Source of the DNA: Flavobacteriaceae bacterium
Lineage (GTDB): Bacteria; Bacteroidota; Bacteroidia; Flavobacteriales; Flavobacteriaceae
Length of the DNA stretch: 47,636 bases
Direction: 5' to 3'
NCBI GenBank assembly: GCA_028281065.1
Contig: JANQKN010000050.1
Coordinates: 1-47,636, forward strand
The notes under the pieces: generated by a model
Told to the model about the DNA's origin: nothing
The model's database searches: none
The model's input: only the letters and a program-made list of their open reading frames with translations
Shown: one piece after another, positions 8,924 through 17,770 of the stretch
How positions within the stretch are numbered: the first letter of the stretch is position 1
Layout of the letters: every line of letters starts with the position of its first letter
Position numbers and translations under genes: made by a program

Positions 8924-9595
8924 ATGATATCCAAGGAACGCAAATTCATCTTTATCCATATTCACAAAACGGGAGGAACCAGTATCGAAAAGAAACTGGG
9001 GCATTTTAATACGCTGGTACGTGACGTACAGGATCATAGAACCCTTGCAGAAATAGAAACCCTGACAGACCGCAATTTTTATTTCAGAAAGTTTTTGTAT
9101 TCCATAAAAAAAGGGAAGCCGCAATTGGCCAAAAAAAACCTATCGGGTTTCTTTTCACCACCGATTACACAAAAGGAGTACGATACTTTTTTCAAATTTT
9201 CCTTTGTGCGTAACACTTGGGGGCGTATGTATTCTTGGTATGCCAACGTAATGCGGGATCCATTGCATCGCGAAAGTTACGGGATTACAGACCCCAATTA
9301 TTCGATGCAATCATTCTTAACAGAAAAAATAAACCCGCAGACGTTCTCACAGCTTCATTTTTTGAAAGATCGCCAAGGTAATGTTCCTATGGATTTTATT
9401 GGTAGGTTCGAAAACCTTCAGGCGGATTTTAATCATATAGCCCAACAAATTGGGTTGGAAGACAGCGAACTCCCCAGATTGCTTATTAGCAACAATGCAC
9501 ATTATACGGAGTTTTATGATGAAGCCACCAAGGATTTGGTGCATGAACTATTTAGGGAAGAGATCGATTTCTTTAAGTTCGAATACGGAGGCTAA
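8924..9595 (+). CDS. Sulfotransferase, Sulfotransfer_2-like, on the opposite strand inside the polysaccharide locus
   Basis: A 223-residue protein. FIFIHIHKTGGTSIEK at about 8-23 is the 5'-phosphosulfate loop of the HNK-1/carbohydrate sulfotransferase branch, and FSFVRNTWGRMYSWY near 92-106 is the 3'-phosphate-binding motif with its Arg and Ser. It should transfer sulfate from PAPS to a carbohydrate hydroxyl. All neighbours for 8 kb on both sides are on the minus strand; its 3' end meets the GT2 at 9606 convergently with a 10-nt gap. It has its own promoter box, so sulfation may be switched independently of chain synthesis. Confidence 0.85.
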   Translation: MISKERKFIFIHIHKTGGTSIEKKLGHFNTLVRDVQDHRTLAEIETLTDRNFYFRKFLYSIKKGKPQLAKKNLSGFFSPPITQKEYDTFFKFSFVRNTWGRMYSWYANVMRDPLHRESYGITDPNYSMQSFLTEKINPQTFSQLHFLKDRQGNVPMDFIGRFENLQADFNHIAQQIGLEDSELPRLLISNNAHYTEFYDEATKDLVHELFREEIDFFKFEYGG

Positions 9596-9605
9596 TCTAC
9601 AATCG

Positions 9606-10289
9606 TTATATATCGTCCCGTTGCCCAAAATTCCCGCTGTTGTTTAATTGAATGTAGGGCTTTTTAATCCACTTCTTCTTTTTTATTTGCTGAAAAAGTT
9701 GTTTCAAAAAAAAGAAATCACCCACTTTCCAACAATCCCAACGGGCCTTGTCTTTAAACTTGCTATGGAATATAAAACACGGCGCCCCTATATGTCCCAT
9801 TTTAATGATCCCACGATCCATATGGTCTTCGGGAGGTAGTAGTTTTCCATCTGGATACCGCATTTGCCATAGTAACAGGGTGTTTTGAGAGATTTGCTCT
9901 ATTGCTGCAACGATTTCAGCAATGGCATGTTCGTCAATCAATCGATCGTCATCATCCAAAAAAAGGATCCATCCCTCCTTCACCTCATCCATAAGGGTGT
10001 TGCAATACAGGTTGTAGGGGGCAAATTTAAAATCAGGGCGAGCGTTTTTCCCAGTTGGTGCTTCGGTTATAGGATATACTTTGACCAACTCAACGCCATC
10101 GTATTTCTGAAGATATTCTAAATCCTTGTCGTCATCGTAAGAAACAAGGTGACGGATATGCTTGTACGTTTGGTTTTGGATTGAATTACGGCATACATCA
10201 AACCCCTTGGGACGGTTGGAGGTCCGGGTCAGGATATTGATCAAAGGGGCTTTTTGTGAATTCCCCAGCCATGTTTTCCAAAAGGTCAT
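9606..10289 (-). CDS. GT2-like glycosyltransferase
   Basis: A 227-residue protein with the GT-A start INILTRTSNRPKGFDVC, a long SYDDDKDLEYL turn in the nucleotide-binding position and the DXD motif ILFLDDDDRLID near 113-124. It is shorter than usual GT2 enzymes and lacks a long C-terminal tail. The C-terminal region (FKDKARWDCWKVGDFFF) is aromatic and basic. The start overlaps the stop of the GT4 gene at 10286 by 4 nt. The specific sugar is not predictable. Confidence 0.75.
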   Translation of the reverse strand: MTFWKTWLGNSQKAPLINILTRTSNRPKGFDVCRNSIQNQTYKHIRHLVSYDDDKDLEYLQKYDGVELVKVYPITEAPTGKNARPDFKFAPYNLYCNTLMDEVKEGWILFLDDDDRLIDEHAIAEIVAAIEQISQNTLLLWQMRYPDGKLLPPEDHMDRGIIKMGHIGAPCFIFHSKFKDKARWDCWKVGDFFFLKQLFQQIKKKKWIKKPYIQLNNSGNFGQRDDI

Positions 10290-11518
10290 TTCTTATTGTC
10301 GAATTCTTGGTACAAAGTAATGAGTTTTTTCATCAGCATCTGGGCATCATAATTTTCTACAATGTGTTCCCGGTTTGTTGCGCCTATGGACTTCCATTGG
10401 TTCCGTTGTTTCATCATTGCCATCATGCCTTCGGCCAAGGCTGTTTCATTTTCGGGTTCAACAATGCAGTTCCCTTCGGGAAGCATATCTTTTACAGCTC
10501 CTACGTTGGTTGCTACTACGGGTAATTCACAACTTTGTGCTTCTAGAAGAACCGTTGGTAATGCTTCTCCCCGACTAGGCAACAAATAAAAATCGGCTTT
10601 TTGATAGTGCTTCTTTATCTCTACACTGGATTGCCAGCCATGAAAAACAATACGATCCGTTAGGTTCAGCTCTTTGGTTAAAGCAACAAGATCGTCCCGT
10701 AAGGGACCATCACCAACCAAATGTAGGGTGAGTAGCTCGTTTTCGTAACGTTTGCATAGGATCTTAAAGGCTTTTATGGCCAAATCATTTCCTTTTACCT
10801 TCATATGCCTTCCCACGCTGAGAACATGTATTCCTTCTTTATTTGCATTACTTCCTGCCACAAATTCCTGGGTATCTACGCCATTGGGAAGGGAAACCAG
10901 TTTGTCTTGTGAAGCGCCCATTTGTAGAAGGGCTTCGGTATTGTAGTTAGAAATGGAAAGGATACGATCCGCTTTGGCAAACAATTTTTTATAGATCGTT
11001 TCATTGCCAGGTTTTACCCCTTCCCTAATATCCACGCCATGAAAAGTAACGAACAAACCAATAGACAAGCCACTTTCCTTCACAAAAATCGCTTCGTTAC
11101 CCATAAAACCATAATGGGCATGGATAACGGTAATTTTATGTTCTTTCAGAAAACGTAACAGATAGAAATTCTGAAGGTTCAGGGCCGATTTTCCATACTT
11201 GAAAAAGTTCAGGGTTTTCAAGTATCCAAAAAAGCCTCCTTTAAAGAGGGAAGAAAGAAAGATGCCGAGCGCTTTCAGAAAACGTTTTGCCTTGCTTTTA
11301 TCCAACAAATCGTGATTGGAAAAGCACTTGTTATACAAATCGTAGGCTTCAAAGCCCTTGAGGGCTTCCATTTGGTCGGGTCTTTTGTGCTTGGTGTATA
11401 TGTGCGTTTCTATTCCCTGCTGCAGTAAGGCCACAATATGGTTGCGGATGAATGTTTCCGAAATAGCTGGAAAATCATGCACCCAAATTAAAACGTTGGT
11501 CTTGCGGTCCTCTGTCAT
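10286..11518 (-). CDS. Family 4 glycosyltransferase
   Basis: A 410-residue GT-B enzyme. The N-terminal domain includes VHDFPAISETFIRNHI at about 13-28, the pattern of colanic-acid-type (WcaL-like) transferases. The C-terminal domain has HVLSVGRHMKVKGNDLAIKA, HLVGDGPLRDDL and PSRGEALPTVLLEAQSCELP with the EX7E pair. Inferred to be a cytoplasmic retaining transferase for repeat-unit assembly. It overlaps both neighbours by 4 nt, so it is translationally coupled. Confidence 0.9.
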   Translation of the reverse strand: MTEDRKTNVLIWVHDFPAISETFIRNHIVALLQQGIETHIYTKHKRPDQMEALKGFEAYDLYNKCFSNHDLLDKSKAKRFLKALGIFLSSLFKGGFFGYLKTLNFFKYGKSALNLQNFYLLRFLKEHKITVIHAHYGFMGNEAIFVKESGLSIGLFVTFHGVDIREGVKPGNETIYKKLFAKADRILSISNYNTEALLQMGASQDKLVSLPNGVDTQEFVAGSNANKEGIHVLSVGRHMKVKGNDLAIKAFKILCKRYENELLTLHLVGDGPLRDDLVALTKELNLTDRIVFHGWQSSVEIKKHYQKADFYLLPSRGEALPTVLLEAQSCELPVVATNVGAVKDMLPEGNCIVEPENETALAEGMMAMMKQRNQWKSIGATNREHIVENYDAQMLMKKLITLYQEFDNKK

Positions 11519-12519
11519 TTGGAAGGGAAGATACGGGAAAGCAAAAACTTATTCAATCTATAAAAACCAAACCCAGCTTTATTCTGAAGTTGATAGGCAT
11601 CTACCCTACGCAACATGGAAAGGTATAGGCATTCCTTTCTACTGAAGATTTTGGTATTCCACGCCAATCGTGTAAAGTGCCTAAACTCCTTTTTACGGTT
11701 ACGATCGTATACAAACCGCTTCAGGGCCTTAAGGAACATTTGCCGTAAAAAAGGCCTTCGCTCCTTTGCAGAAAGAACTCCTTTTATTTTTCCACCATCA
11801 TATTTTTTAAGATAATAACGTATGGCGGCCAAGGCCTTTGCAATAAATACCTCGTCATGAAACTTATCGTGGGCATCGTCCGTGTGGTAAAAGAAATCGG
11901 TTTCGTGAATACGCTTAACCTCGCACCCCGACAACAGCATAGCGGTATGAAAATCCACATCTTGGAAGCGTTTTAGGTTTTCATCGAAACGGTTGGTTTT
12001 CTTTAAAACGTTGCGTTTCCATATTGGGCTTGTAGTATGCCAAGGAATTTCATACGACAGGAACATCTTTAAGTAAGAAATACTGTCTTGTTTCTGGGGA
12101 TCATTATTGATTAAGCCACCAACCTCTTCACCGCGCTTTTCTTGACCTGAAAATACCAATGCATCAGCTTCATTGTTCTTTTCGAAGAATCCAATCCTTT
12201 TCTCAAAACAATCGGCAAAAATAGAATCGTCACTGTCCAAAAACATAAGGTAATCCCCCGAGCTTTTTTCAATTCCTATATTTCTACAGGCATTGGCGCC
12301 TTTTTTCCTATCTGCAGGACGTTGGTGGAACTGAATCCTAGCCTCTTTTGCCGCCCATTCTTCTAGTATCGTTTGACTCCCATCGGTACTGCCATCATCT
12401 ACCAAGAGGCATTCCCAATTAGAGTACGTTTGGGCCATTATAGAGTCGAGGGTACGCCCGATCGTTTTCGAACAATTAAAGCTTGGAATGATAATAGATA
12501 TTTTGGTAGTACCTAACAA
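11515..12519 (-). CDS. Family 2 glycosyltransferase
   Basis: A 334-residue GT-A enzyme with ISIIIPSFNCSKTIGRTLDS at 7-26, LLVDDGSTDGS near 37-47 and the metal site MFLDSDDSIF at about 91-100. The acceptor region has FQDVDFHTAML, the family's ED-like segment. The C-terminal quarter is rich in Lys, Arg and aromatic residues and may lie at the membrane. It is coupled to genes on both sides by 4- and 7-nt overlaps. Confidence 0.85.
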   Translation of the reverse strand: MLGTTKISIIIPSFNCSKTIGRTLDSIMAQTYSNWECLLVDDGSTDGSQTILEEWAAKEARIQFHQRPADRKKGANACRNIGIEKSSGDYLMFLDSDDSIFADCFEKRIGFFEKNNEADALVFSGQEKRGEEVGGLINNDPQKQDSISYLKMFLSYEIPWHTTSPIWKRNVLKKTNRFDENLKRFQDVDFHTAMLLSGCEVKRIHETDFFYHTDDAHDKFHDEVFIAKALAAIRYYLKKYDGGKIKGVLSAKERRPFLRQMFLKALKRFVYDRNRKKEFRHFTRLAWNTKIFSRKECLYLSMLRRVDAYQLQNKAGFGFYRLNKFLLSRIFPSK

Positions 12520-13604
12520 ACTGCCTCTTTAAGTGTTTTATTCAAAATATCAAGATGATGTTCTAGCGTAAAATGGGCACTGATGTATTCTTTGCCTTTC
12601 AATCCCATACTCCTTAAAGCTTCAGTATCGCCCAGTAAATCCGATATTTTCTCTGCCATAGCGTGAACATCGTGTTCTGGAACAAGGTATCCAGTTTTGC
12701 CATCTAAAATCACATCTGGAATTCCGGCATGCTGCGTAGATACTACAGGCAGACCCGCAAGGCTAGCTTCCATGACGCCCACAGGTGTTCCTTCCCGATC
12801 TCCATTTTGCGTAATAATAGAGTGCTGCGTAAACACCTGCACTTTACCAAGATATTCTTGGACCTGCTCCGGAGAAATGACACCCAAAAACTGAACAGAA
12901 TCCTGCATATTATGAAAACGAACCAGATTAACGCAAGTATTCAGCAACGGTCCCGCTCCAGCCATCAACAGTTGCGCATCGGGATGCTTTTCCAGAACTT
13001 CTTTAAAGGCCAATACGGTATAATAAGGCGCTTTTTTATCTACAAACCTTCCCACACTCAGTACTGCTTTTTGTGAAAAGTTTGGTGTTATAGCTTTAAA
13101 GCTCGTTTTAGGACCACAAGGGGTGTATACCAACTTGTTGGGGCTACACCCCAACTCTTGTAAATGTGCCTTCATATGTTGAGAAACCGCTACTACGTAT
13201 GTTGCAGCATCGAAAACTTCTTTATAGTCATTGCAAGCCGCTATGATATCATTTCTATGAGCATCATAGCCATGAAAATGCACTACGAAAGGTATGTCTA
13301 CTTTTCTTAAAACGGATAGTAAACTATGGGCATGATTTCCATACTCGATCAAGATCACATCAATTTCATGGGTCTGCAAGGAATCCAACAGCCAATCCTC
13401 CGTTTTAAATCTAGGTTTCCCTAAAGCTTTTCGCCAAACTTTCCCAAGCAGGCCTGGGCTTTTCCTTCTGTTCTCCCCTTCCAATCGAATACTTTGCCCA
13501 GCTCCATAATAATAGAACACCTTACCCGCTAACCCAAGTTTATGAGCTTGAATAAATGTCTCGGAATACACATTCTGGTTAGGAGAGAAAAGAGCAATAT
13601 TCAT
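12513..13604 (-). CDS. Family 4 glycosyltransferase, colanic-acid type
   Basis: A 363-residue GT-B enzyme. It has FSPNQNVYSETFIQAHK at about 6-22, a VHFHGYDAHRND loop near 107-118, SVGRFVDKKAPYYTVLAF opening the C-terminal domain, and DREGTPVGVMEASLAGLPVV with the paired Glu residues of GT4 enzymes. This set is typical of WcaL/AmsK-like transferases. It lies 9 nt after the methyltransferase gene. Likely adds a backbone or side-chain hexose; donor unknown. Confidence 0.9.
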   Translation of the reverse strand: MNIALFSPNQNVYSETFIQAHKLGLAGKVFYYYGAGQSIRLEGENRRKSPGLLGKVWRKALGKPRFKTEDWLLDSLQTHEIDVILIEYGNHAHSLLSVLRKVDIPFVVHFHGYDAHRNDIIAACNDYKEVFDAATYVVAVSQHMKAHLQELGCSPNKLVYTPCGPKTSFKAITPNFSQKAVLSVGRFVDKKAPYYTVLAFKEVLEKHPDAQLLMAGAGPLLNTCVNLVRFHNMQDSVQFLGVISPEQVQEYLGKVQVFTQHSIITQNGDREGTPVGVMEASLAGLPVVSTQHAGIPDVILDGKTGYLVPEHDVHAMAEKISDLLGDTEALRSMGLKGKEYISAHFTLEHHLDILNKTLKEAVC

Positions 13605-13613
13605 TGTTTACTA

Positions 13614-14312
13614 TTATTTTTGAATCACGCCATAAAATCCTGAGCACATGGTGCTTTCCTTAAATTTTGTGGGTCGCGTATCGTGTTTTATCAGCCACTT
13701 GATAAAGGGTTTAAAAAATAGCAGCAAAAGGGATCTTTTAAATGACTTCTTTATATGCCTATTCAACCAAAGACCCAGCATGGTAGCCAAACTTCCATTA
13801 AAGCCTCCCAAGGACTTAATCTTGATGTTGCTGAAACCTGCTTCTTTAAAGAGACGTTCCAAAGTAAATGGGGTATACCGATAGGTGTCGTGCGGAACCT
13901 CGTGAAGGGGCCAAATAAAGGGTACTGTAAAAAAGAAGTGCCCATCTTTTTTCAATACACGACTCACTTCTTTTAGATATAATAAAGGATCCGGGCAATG
14001 CTCCAAAACTTCGGTAGCGATAACGGTATCATAGGTTCCGTCTTCTATGGGCATCGTTATCCCATCCCACAGTAAATCGGGTTTCACCTCCTGATCGTAC
14101 TCCAATGCGAAATCTATATCCAATCCTGTGTAGGATTGTGTCTCACTGTTTTGGTTAATGAATTCCCTATAAGGCATTTTACCACATCCAGCATCCAAAA
14201 GATCCCCTCTAAAATAGGGGGTACTTTCTTTAATCGCCCTGAAAATGGAAGTTCGTATAAAGTAACGATCCAAGGTCTTTTCTGAAAAAGGGATGTCGAT
14301 AAATTGATTCAT
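13614..14312 (-). CDS. Class I SAM-dependent methyltransferase
   Basis: A 232-residue protein with the SAM motif LLDAGCGKMPYREFI at about 37-51, the acidic ribose-binding TGLDIDF segment, and TVIATEVLEHCPDPLLYLKEVSRVLKKDG in motif II/III positions (Methyltransf_11/UbiE type). RYTPFTLERLFKEAGF follows, as in sugar or lipid methyltransferases. It sits between the pyruvyltransferase and the glycosyltransferases, so O-methylation of a sugar is likely. Together with the Wzt C-terminal domain, it could provide a chain-end cap; that is inference. Confidence 0.82.
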   Translation of the reverse strand: MNQFIDIPFSEKTLDRYFIRTSIFRAIKESTPYFRGDLLDAGCGKMPYREFINQNSETQSYTGLDIDFALEYDQEVKPDLLWDGITMPIEDGTYDTVIATEVLEHCPDPLLYLKEVSRVLKKDGHFFFTVPFIWPLHEVPHDTYRYTPFTLERLFKEAGFSNIKIKSLGGFNGSLATMLGLWLNRHIKKSFKRSLLLLFFKPFIKWLIKHDTRPTKFKESTMCSGFYGVIQK

Positions 14313-15556
14313 GATTCGTTTAGGGTTTTCTCCAAAAATTTGAAGTTTTCGGTTACTTTTTCAAATGCCTTGTTCCTAATATCCTCAATGCGCCCTTTAT
14401 AGGAATTATAATCGCTTATGAACTGTGTTGTCTCTTGCTTCCAGTCTTCTATGTTGTTTTCATATCTGAATGTGTATGGATCCAGACCCAATTCAGAAAA
14501 AACACCCTTGGATTTATCTTCGTATCCTATGTTAAGTGCCGGAATACCCGCCAGTAACGATAGGATGGCTCCGTGCAAACGCATTCCAATATAGACATCC
14601 TGCTCACCCAACACCTTAATAAAGTCCCTTAAACTTAATTTTCTTTCAATAACATGGCATGATTCTCTCTGTGTTTCATCTAATTCTGCTACAATCTTAT
14701 TCGCAAACAAGGAATCGTCTATGTACCCTTTTATCCCCTGACAGGTGGATAAAAAGGTCAACTGATAACCCTGGTTGATCAAGAAACTACACAAAGCCGT
14801 TGCTTTTTCGAGGTTCTTTTCATTTTCGGGCTGATAGGGCCATTCCCTAAAATTAAGGATTATATTTTTTACCGAATCTCCACCTTTAGGTGCTAAAGCA
14901 TGACTCGGGACGAGGTAAAAAGCCACATCATTAGTCACCTGTACATGGTCTTTAGCAAAGTCAATCTCCTTTAAATGATCCAAGGAAACAGCTTCCCTTA
15001 AATGAATAAAACGGGATCCTTCAAACAGTTCTTTTAGATCGGGAAAGCCTTCCTGCTTCCAAAAGGGTCCAACAGATTGTCCAAAAATGATATAAGGTTT
15101 TTTCAATCTTTTATCAATAAACCTAAGGGTTTCCATTCGGCCTGCATAACCATAAAAATCGTTTAGGTAGCTTCCTGCACCGGATAGAATGAGATCTGCG
15201 TTCTTTAAGATGGAATACACCCTGCGCTCCGCCATGGTTCCCAACATAACGGAATATTTGTTCAGGAATGGCACATTGAGTTTTTTGTCCAGAAATGCCC
15301 GTATTCGTTTCTTTATTGTAAAAAGGGATTGACTTTTTCTTTCGGGGTTTCGTCTATGGACAAGTTCCCAATCCCAGTCGAAAGAAACCCCTTTAACATT
15401 GCCACGGGTTAAAATCGGGTCTCTGCACAGTACATTTATCTGTGGGTTACTCACATGATCCTTAATGCCTTGTAGGGTTCCCATTAAGAGGGCTTCATCC
15501 CCTCCATTAACAGGCACGGTATTGATGATAACAATGTTCTTTTTCTTTCCTGACAT
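14309..15556 (-). CDS. Polysaccharide pyruvyl transferase family protein
   Basis: A 415-residue protein of the PF04230/CsaB-like family. Visible are VNGGDEALLMGTLQG at about 16-30, LILSGAGSYLNDFYG near 124-138, IFGQSVGPFW near 156-165 and RLHGAILSLLAGIPALNIGY near 335-354, which together define the fold. Known members transfer pyruvate from PEP to make ketals on sugars; other members act as glycosyltransferases or in unknown steps. The 4-nt overlap with the methyltransferase gene suggests the two decorate the same polymer. Confidence 0.85.
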   Translation of the reverse strand: MSGKKKNIVIINTVPVNGGDEALLMGTLQGIKDHVSNPQINVLCRDPILTRGNVKGVSFDWDWELVHRRNPERKSQSLFTIKKRIRAFLDKKLNVPFLNKYSVMLGTMAERRVYSILKNADLILSGAGSYLNDFYGYAGRMETLRFIDKRLKKPYIIFGQSVGPFWKQEGFPDLKELFEGSRFIHLREAVSLDHLKEIDFAKDHVQVTNDVAFYLVPSHALAPKGGDSVKNIILNFREWPYQPENEKNLEKATALCSFLINQGYQLTFLSTCQGIKGYIDDSLFANKIVAELDETQRESCHVIERKLSLRDFIKVLGEQDVYIGMRLHGAILSLLAGIPALNIGYEDKSKGVFSELGLDPYTFRYENNIEDWKQETTQFISDYNSYKGRIEDIRNKAFEKVTENFKFLEKTLNES

Positions 15557-15614
15557 TTAGTTTGGGTTTATCCCAATCTTTTAACCGTTACTAATTTGGA
15601 AGCTTTATAAAGGG

Positions 15615-16901
15615 TTATTTATAGCTCCCCGATTTAAATGTTCCTACTATGACTGGGGTGTTCCGCTTGCGATTGTTTTTTCCTGCCTTCCAAAAATCGC
15701 CAGGCAATACTTCCATAACGGCTGCATCTTCTACAATATCCAATTGTTCCTTACTATCGTTTTCGGACAAAATGGAAGTGAGATAATACGACCCCGCATA
15801 GAGGTGCAAACGGTCGAACACTAAATCTATATAACCTTCCCCTTTTTTCAATTCCAGGAAATACCCATGCTCATCGTTGTTAATTCCAGTGACTGCCATT
15901 CCGTTTTTATTGAAAAACGCAACACCCATAATGGCTTTTTGAACCTCTCTATCAGCCTGATAATGGAAACGGATCGTTAAGGGTTCTCCAGAAACCGGGG
16001 AAGTAATATCGTTCCCTTTATCGTTTAGGTAGGTTATGTTGTATATCCTCGCATCGCCAGATCCCGAACGGTCGGTCCGCTTGGACAAATCTACCCCAAT
16101 GTGTTGCCTATTTACCTCCAAGTATCTAGAAACAGCTTCATCGGTATCGCCTATGAAATCGATCGTACCATTTTCCATAAGCATGCAGGAGGAACAGAGG
16201 GATTTTATCGATCCCATATTATGACTTACAAAAAGAACAGTCCTTCCTTCTCCAGAAGATATGTCCTGCATTTTTCCGATGGCTTTTTTCTGAAATTCAG
16301 CATCACCCACGGCCAATACCTCGTCTACCACTAGAATATCCGGCTCTAAATGGGCAGCCACGGCAAACCCAAGTCGAACAGTCATCCCACTACTATAGCG
16401 TTTGGTTGGGGTATCTATATACATTTCGCAGCCTGAAAAGTCGATGATTTCATCAATTTTGGCATCGATCTCAGAACGGGTCATCCCCAAAATAGCTCCG
16501 TTTAGGTAAATGTTTTCCCTTCCTGTAAGTTCGGGGTGGAACCCTGTGCCTACTTCTAAAAGGGAAGCAATCCGACCACGGCTTTTAATAACTCCCGTAG
16601 TTGGTGTTGTTACCCTTGACAGTAATTTTAATAAGGTCGATTTTCCTGCACCGTTTTTACCTATAATCCCAAGGATTTCCCCTTGCTTTACTTCAAAATT
16701 AATATCGCGCAATGCCCAAACATAATCCTGGGTAGCCTTTCCACTTCTATCATTCACGGCACCAATAGTAAGGTATGGATCTTCCTTACCACGTATACGA
16801 TGCCAAAAGCGATTAAGATCGTGACGCACGGTTCCCAATCCCACAAGCCCCAAACGGTACTGTTTGCTAATGTTTTCGGCTTTAAGGATTATATCGCTCA
16901 T
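15615..16901 (-). CDS. wzt: Polysaccharide ABC transporter ATP-binding subunit with C-terminal substrate-binding domain (Wzt)
   Basis: A 428-residue protein. Residues 1-265 form the ATPase: Walker A GKNGAGKST at 81-89, a LLEVGTGFHPELTGRENIYL segment typical of O-antigen/teichoic acid exporters, signature YSSGM at 169-173, Walker B ILVVDE at 189-194 and the switch His in SHN near 226-228. Residues of about 275-428 are beta-rich and correspond to the Wzt C-terminal carbohydrate-recognition domain, which in E. coli O8/O9a reads the modified non-reducing end. It shares one base with wzm. The extra domain implies export coupled to a terminal modification. Confidence 0.93.
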   Translation of the reverse strand: MSDIILKAENISKQYRLGLVGLGTVRHDLNRFWHRIRGKEDPYLTIGAVNDRSGKATQDYVWALRDINFEVKQGEILGIIGKNGAGKSTLLKLLSRVTTPTTGVIKSRGRIASLLEVGTGFHPELTGRENIYLNGAILGMTRSEIDAKIDEIIDFSGCEMYIDTPTKRYSSGMTVRLGFAVAAHLEPDILVVDEVLAVGDAEFQKKAIGKMQDISSGEGRTVLFVSHNMGSIKSLCSSCMLMENGTIDFIGDTDEAVSRYLEVNRQHIGVDLSKRTDRSGSGDARIYNITYLNDKGNDITSPVSGEPLTIRFHYQADREVQKAIMGVAFFNKNGMAVTGINNDEHGYFLELKKGEGYIDLVFDRLHLYAGSYYLTSILSENDSKEQLDIVEDAAVMEVLPGDFWKAGKNNRKRNTPVIVGTFKSGSYK

Positions 16902-17770
16902 TATACGGTGTCTATAAATGTTTTTTCAGTTCTATTGAATAGTACCAAACCTATAAGGAATAGTACAGCTCCCAATCCTACAATTCCTCCAAAAATAACC
17001 CAATTAAATTGCAAATCGTCCGTTTCAAAAAGCGCAAAACGGAAACCTTCTATAATATGGGCCAATGGATTGTAATCCACAACCCAGGCAAATTCAGGCA
17101 CTTTGGTTTTCAATGCTTTAATAGGATAAGGTACTGCAGAAAGGTACATTAATAATTGCATGGCAAACCCCAACAGGATGGAAACATCCCGGTATTTGGT
17201 GGTCATGGTAGAAATAATCATCCCCAAACCAAGTCCATAAATCGCCATGATAATGATGTATACGGGAACCAAAAGAAGATGCCAATCTGGGACTACCATA
17301 TCGGGCAATGTATAATAGTAATACACATAGAAGCCTGCAACGATTAGCAGCTGAATTCCTAGTTTTACCAAATTGGAAATAACTTTGGAAAGAGGGACGA
17401 TAAACCGTGGGAAATACACTTTCCCAAAAATCCCCTTGTTTGTTTTAAAAGTGGAAGCGGTTCCGTTTAGGCATACCTTAAAGTAGTTCCAAGCTGTGAT
17501 CCCAGACAAATTGAAAAGAAGTGCTGGGATAGCACCTGTGTCAATACCCGCAACTTTGTTGAAGATTAACGTAAAAATAACCGACGTAAATAAGGGCTGA
17601 ATGAAAAACCATAAAGGTCCGAGTACCGTTTGCTTGTAAACGGTAACGATATCCCTTTTCACAAAAAGAACCAACAGATCCCTGTACCTCCAAATTTCTT
17701 TGAAGTTAAGGTCTATCAACTTCCTTTTGGAAGAGATTTCGAACAACCACGATTCGTCTTTCCTATTCAC
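16901..17770 (-). CDS. wzm: Polysaccharide ABC transporter permease (Wzm)
   Basis: A 289-residue ABC-2 type permease. The N-terminal amphipathic segment (LNFKEIWRYRDLLVLFVKRDI) precedes TVLGPLWFFIQPLF, a strongly conserved Wzm/TagG/KpsM motif. About six hydrophobic segments follow, ending with a membrane helix GGIVGLGAVLFLIGLVLF. DYNPLAHIIEGFR near the C-terminus is another family signature. It pairs with Wzt to move a complete lipid-linked polymer across the inner membrane. It shares one base with genes on each side. Confidence 0.94.
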   Translation of the reverse strand: MNRKDESWLFEISSKRKLIDLNFKEIWRYRDLLVLFVKRDIVTVYKQTVLGPLWFFIQPLFTSVIFTLIFNKVAGIDTGAIPALLFNLSGITAWNYFKVCLNGTASTFKTNKGIFGKVYFPRFIVPLSKVISNLVKLGIQLLIVAGFYVYYYYTLPDMVVPDWHLLLVPVYIIIMAIYGLGLGMIISTMTTKYRDVSILLGFAMQLLMYLSAVPYPIKALKTKVPEFAWVVDYNPLAHIIEGFRFALFETDDLQFNWVIFGGIVGLGAVLFLIGLVLFNRTEKTFIDTV

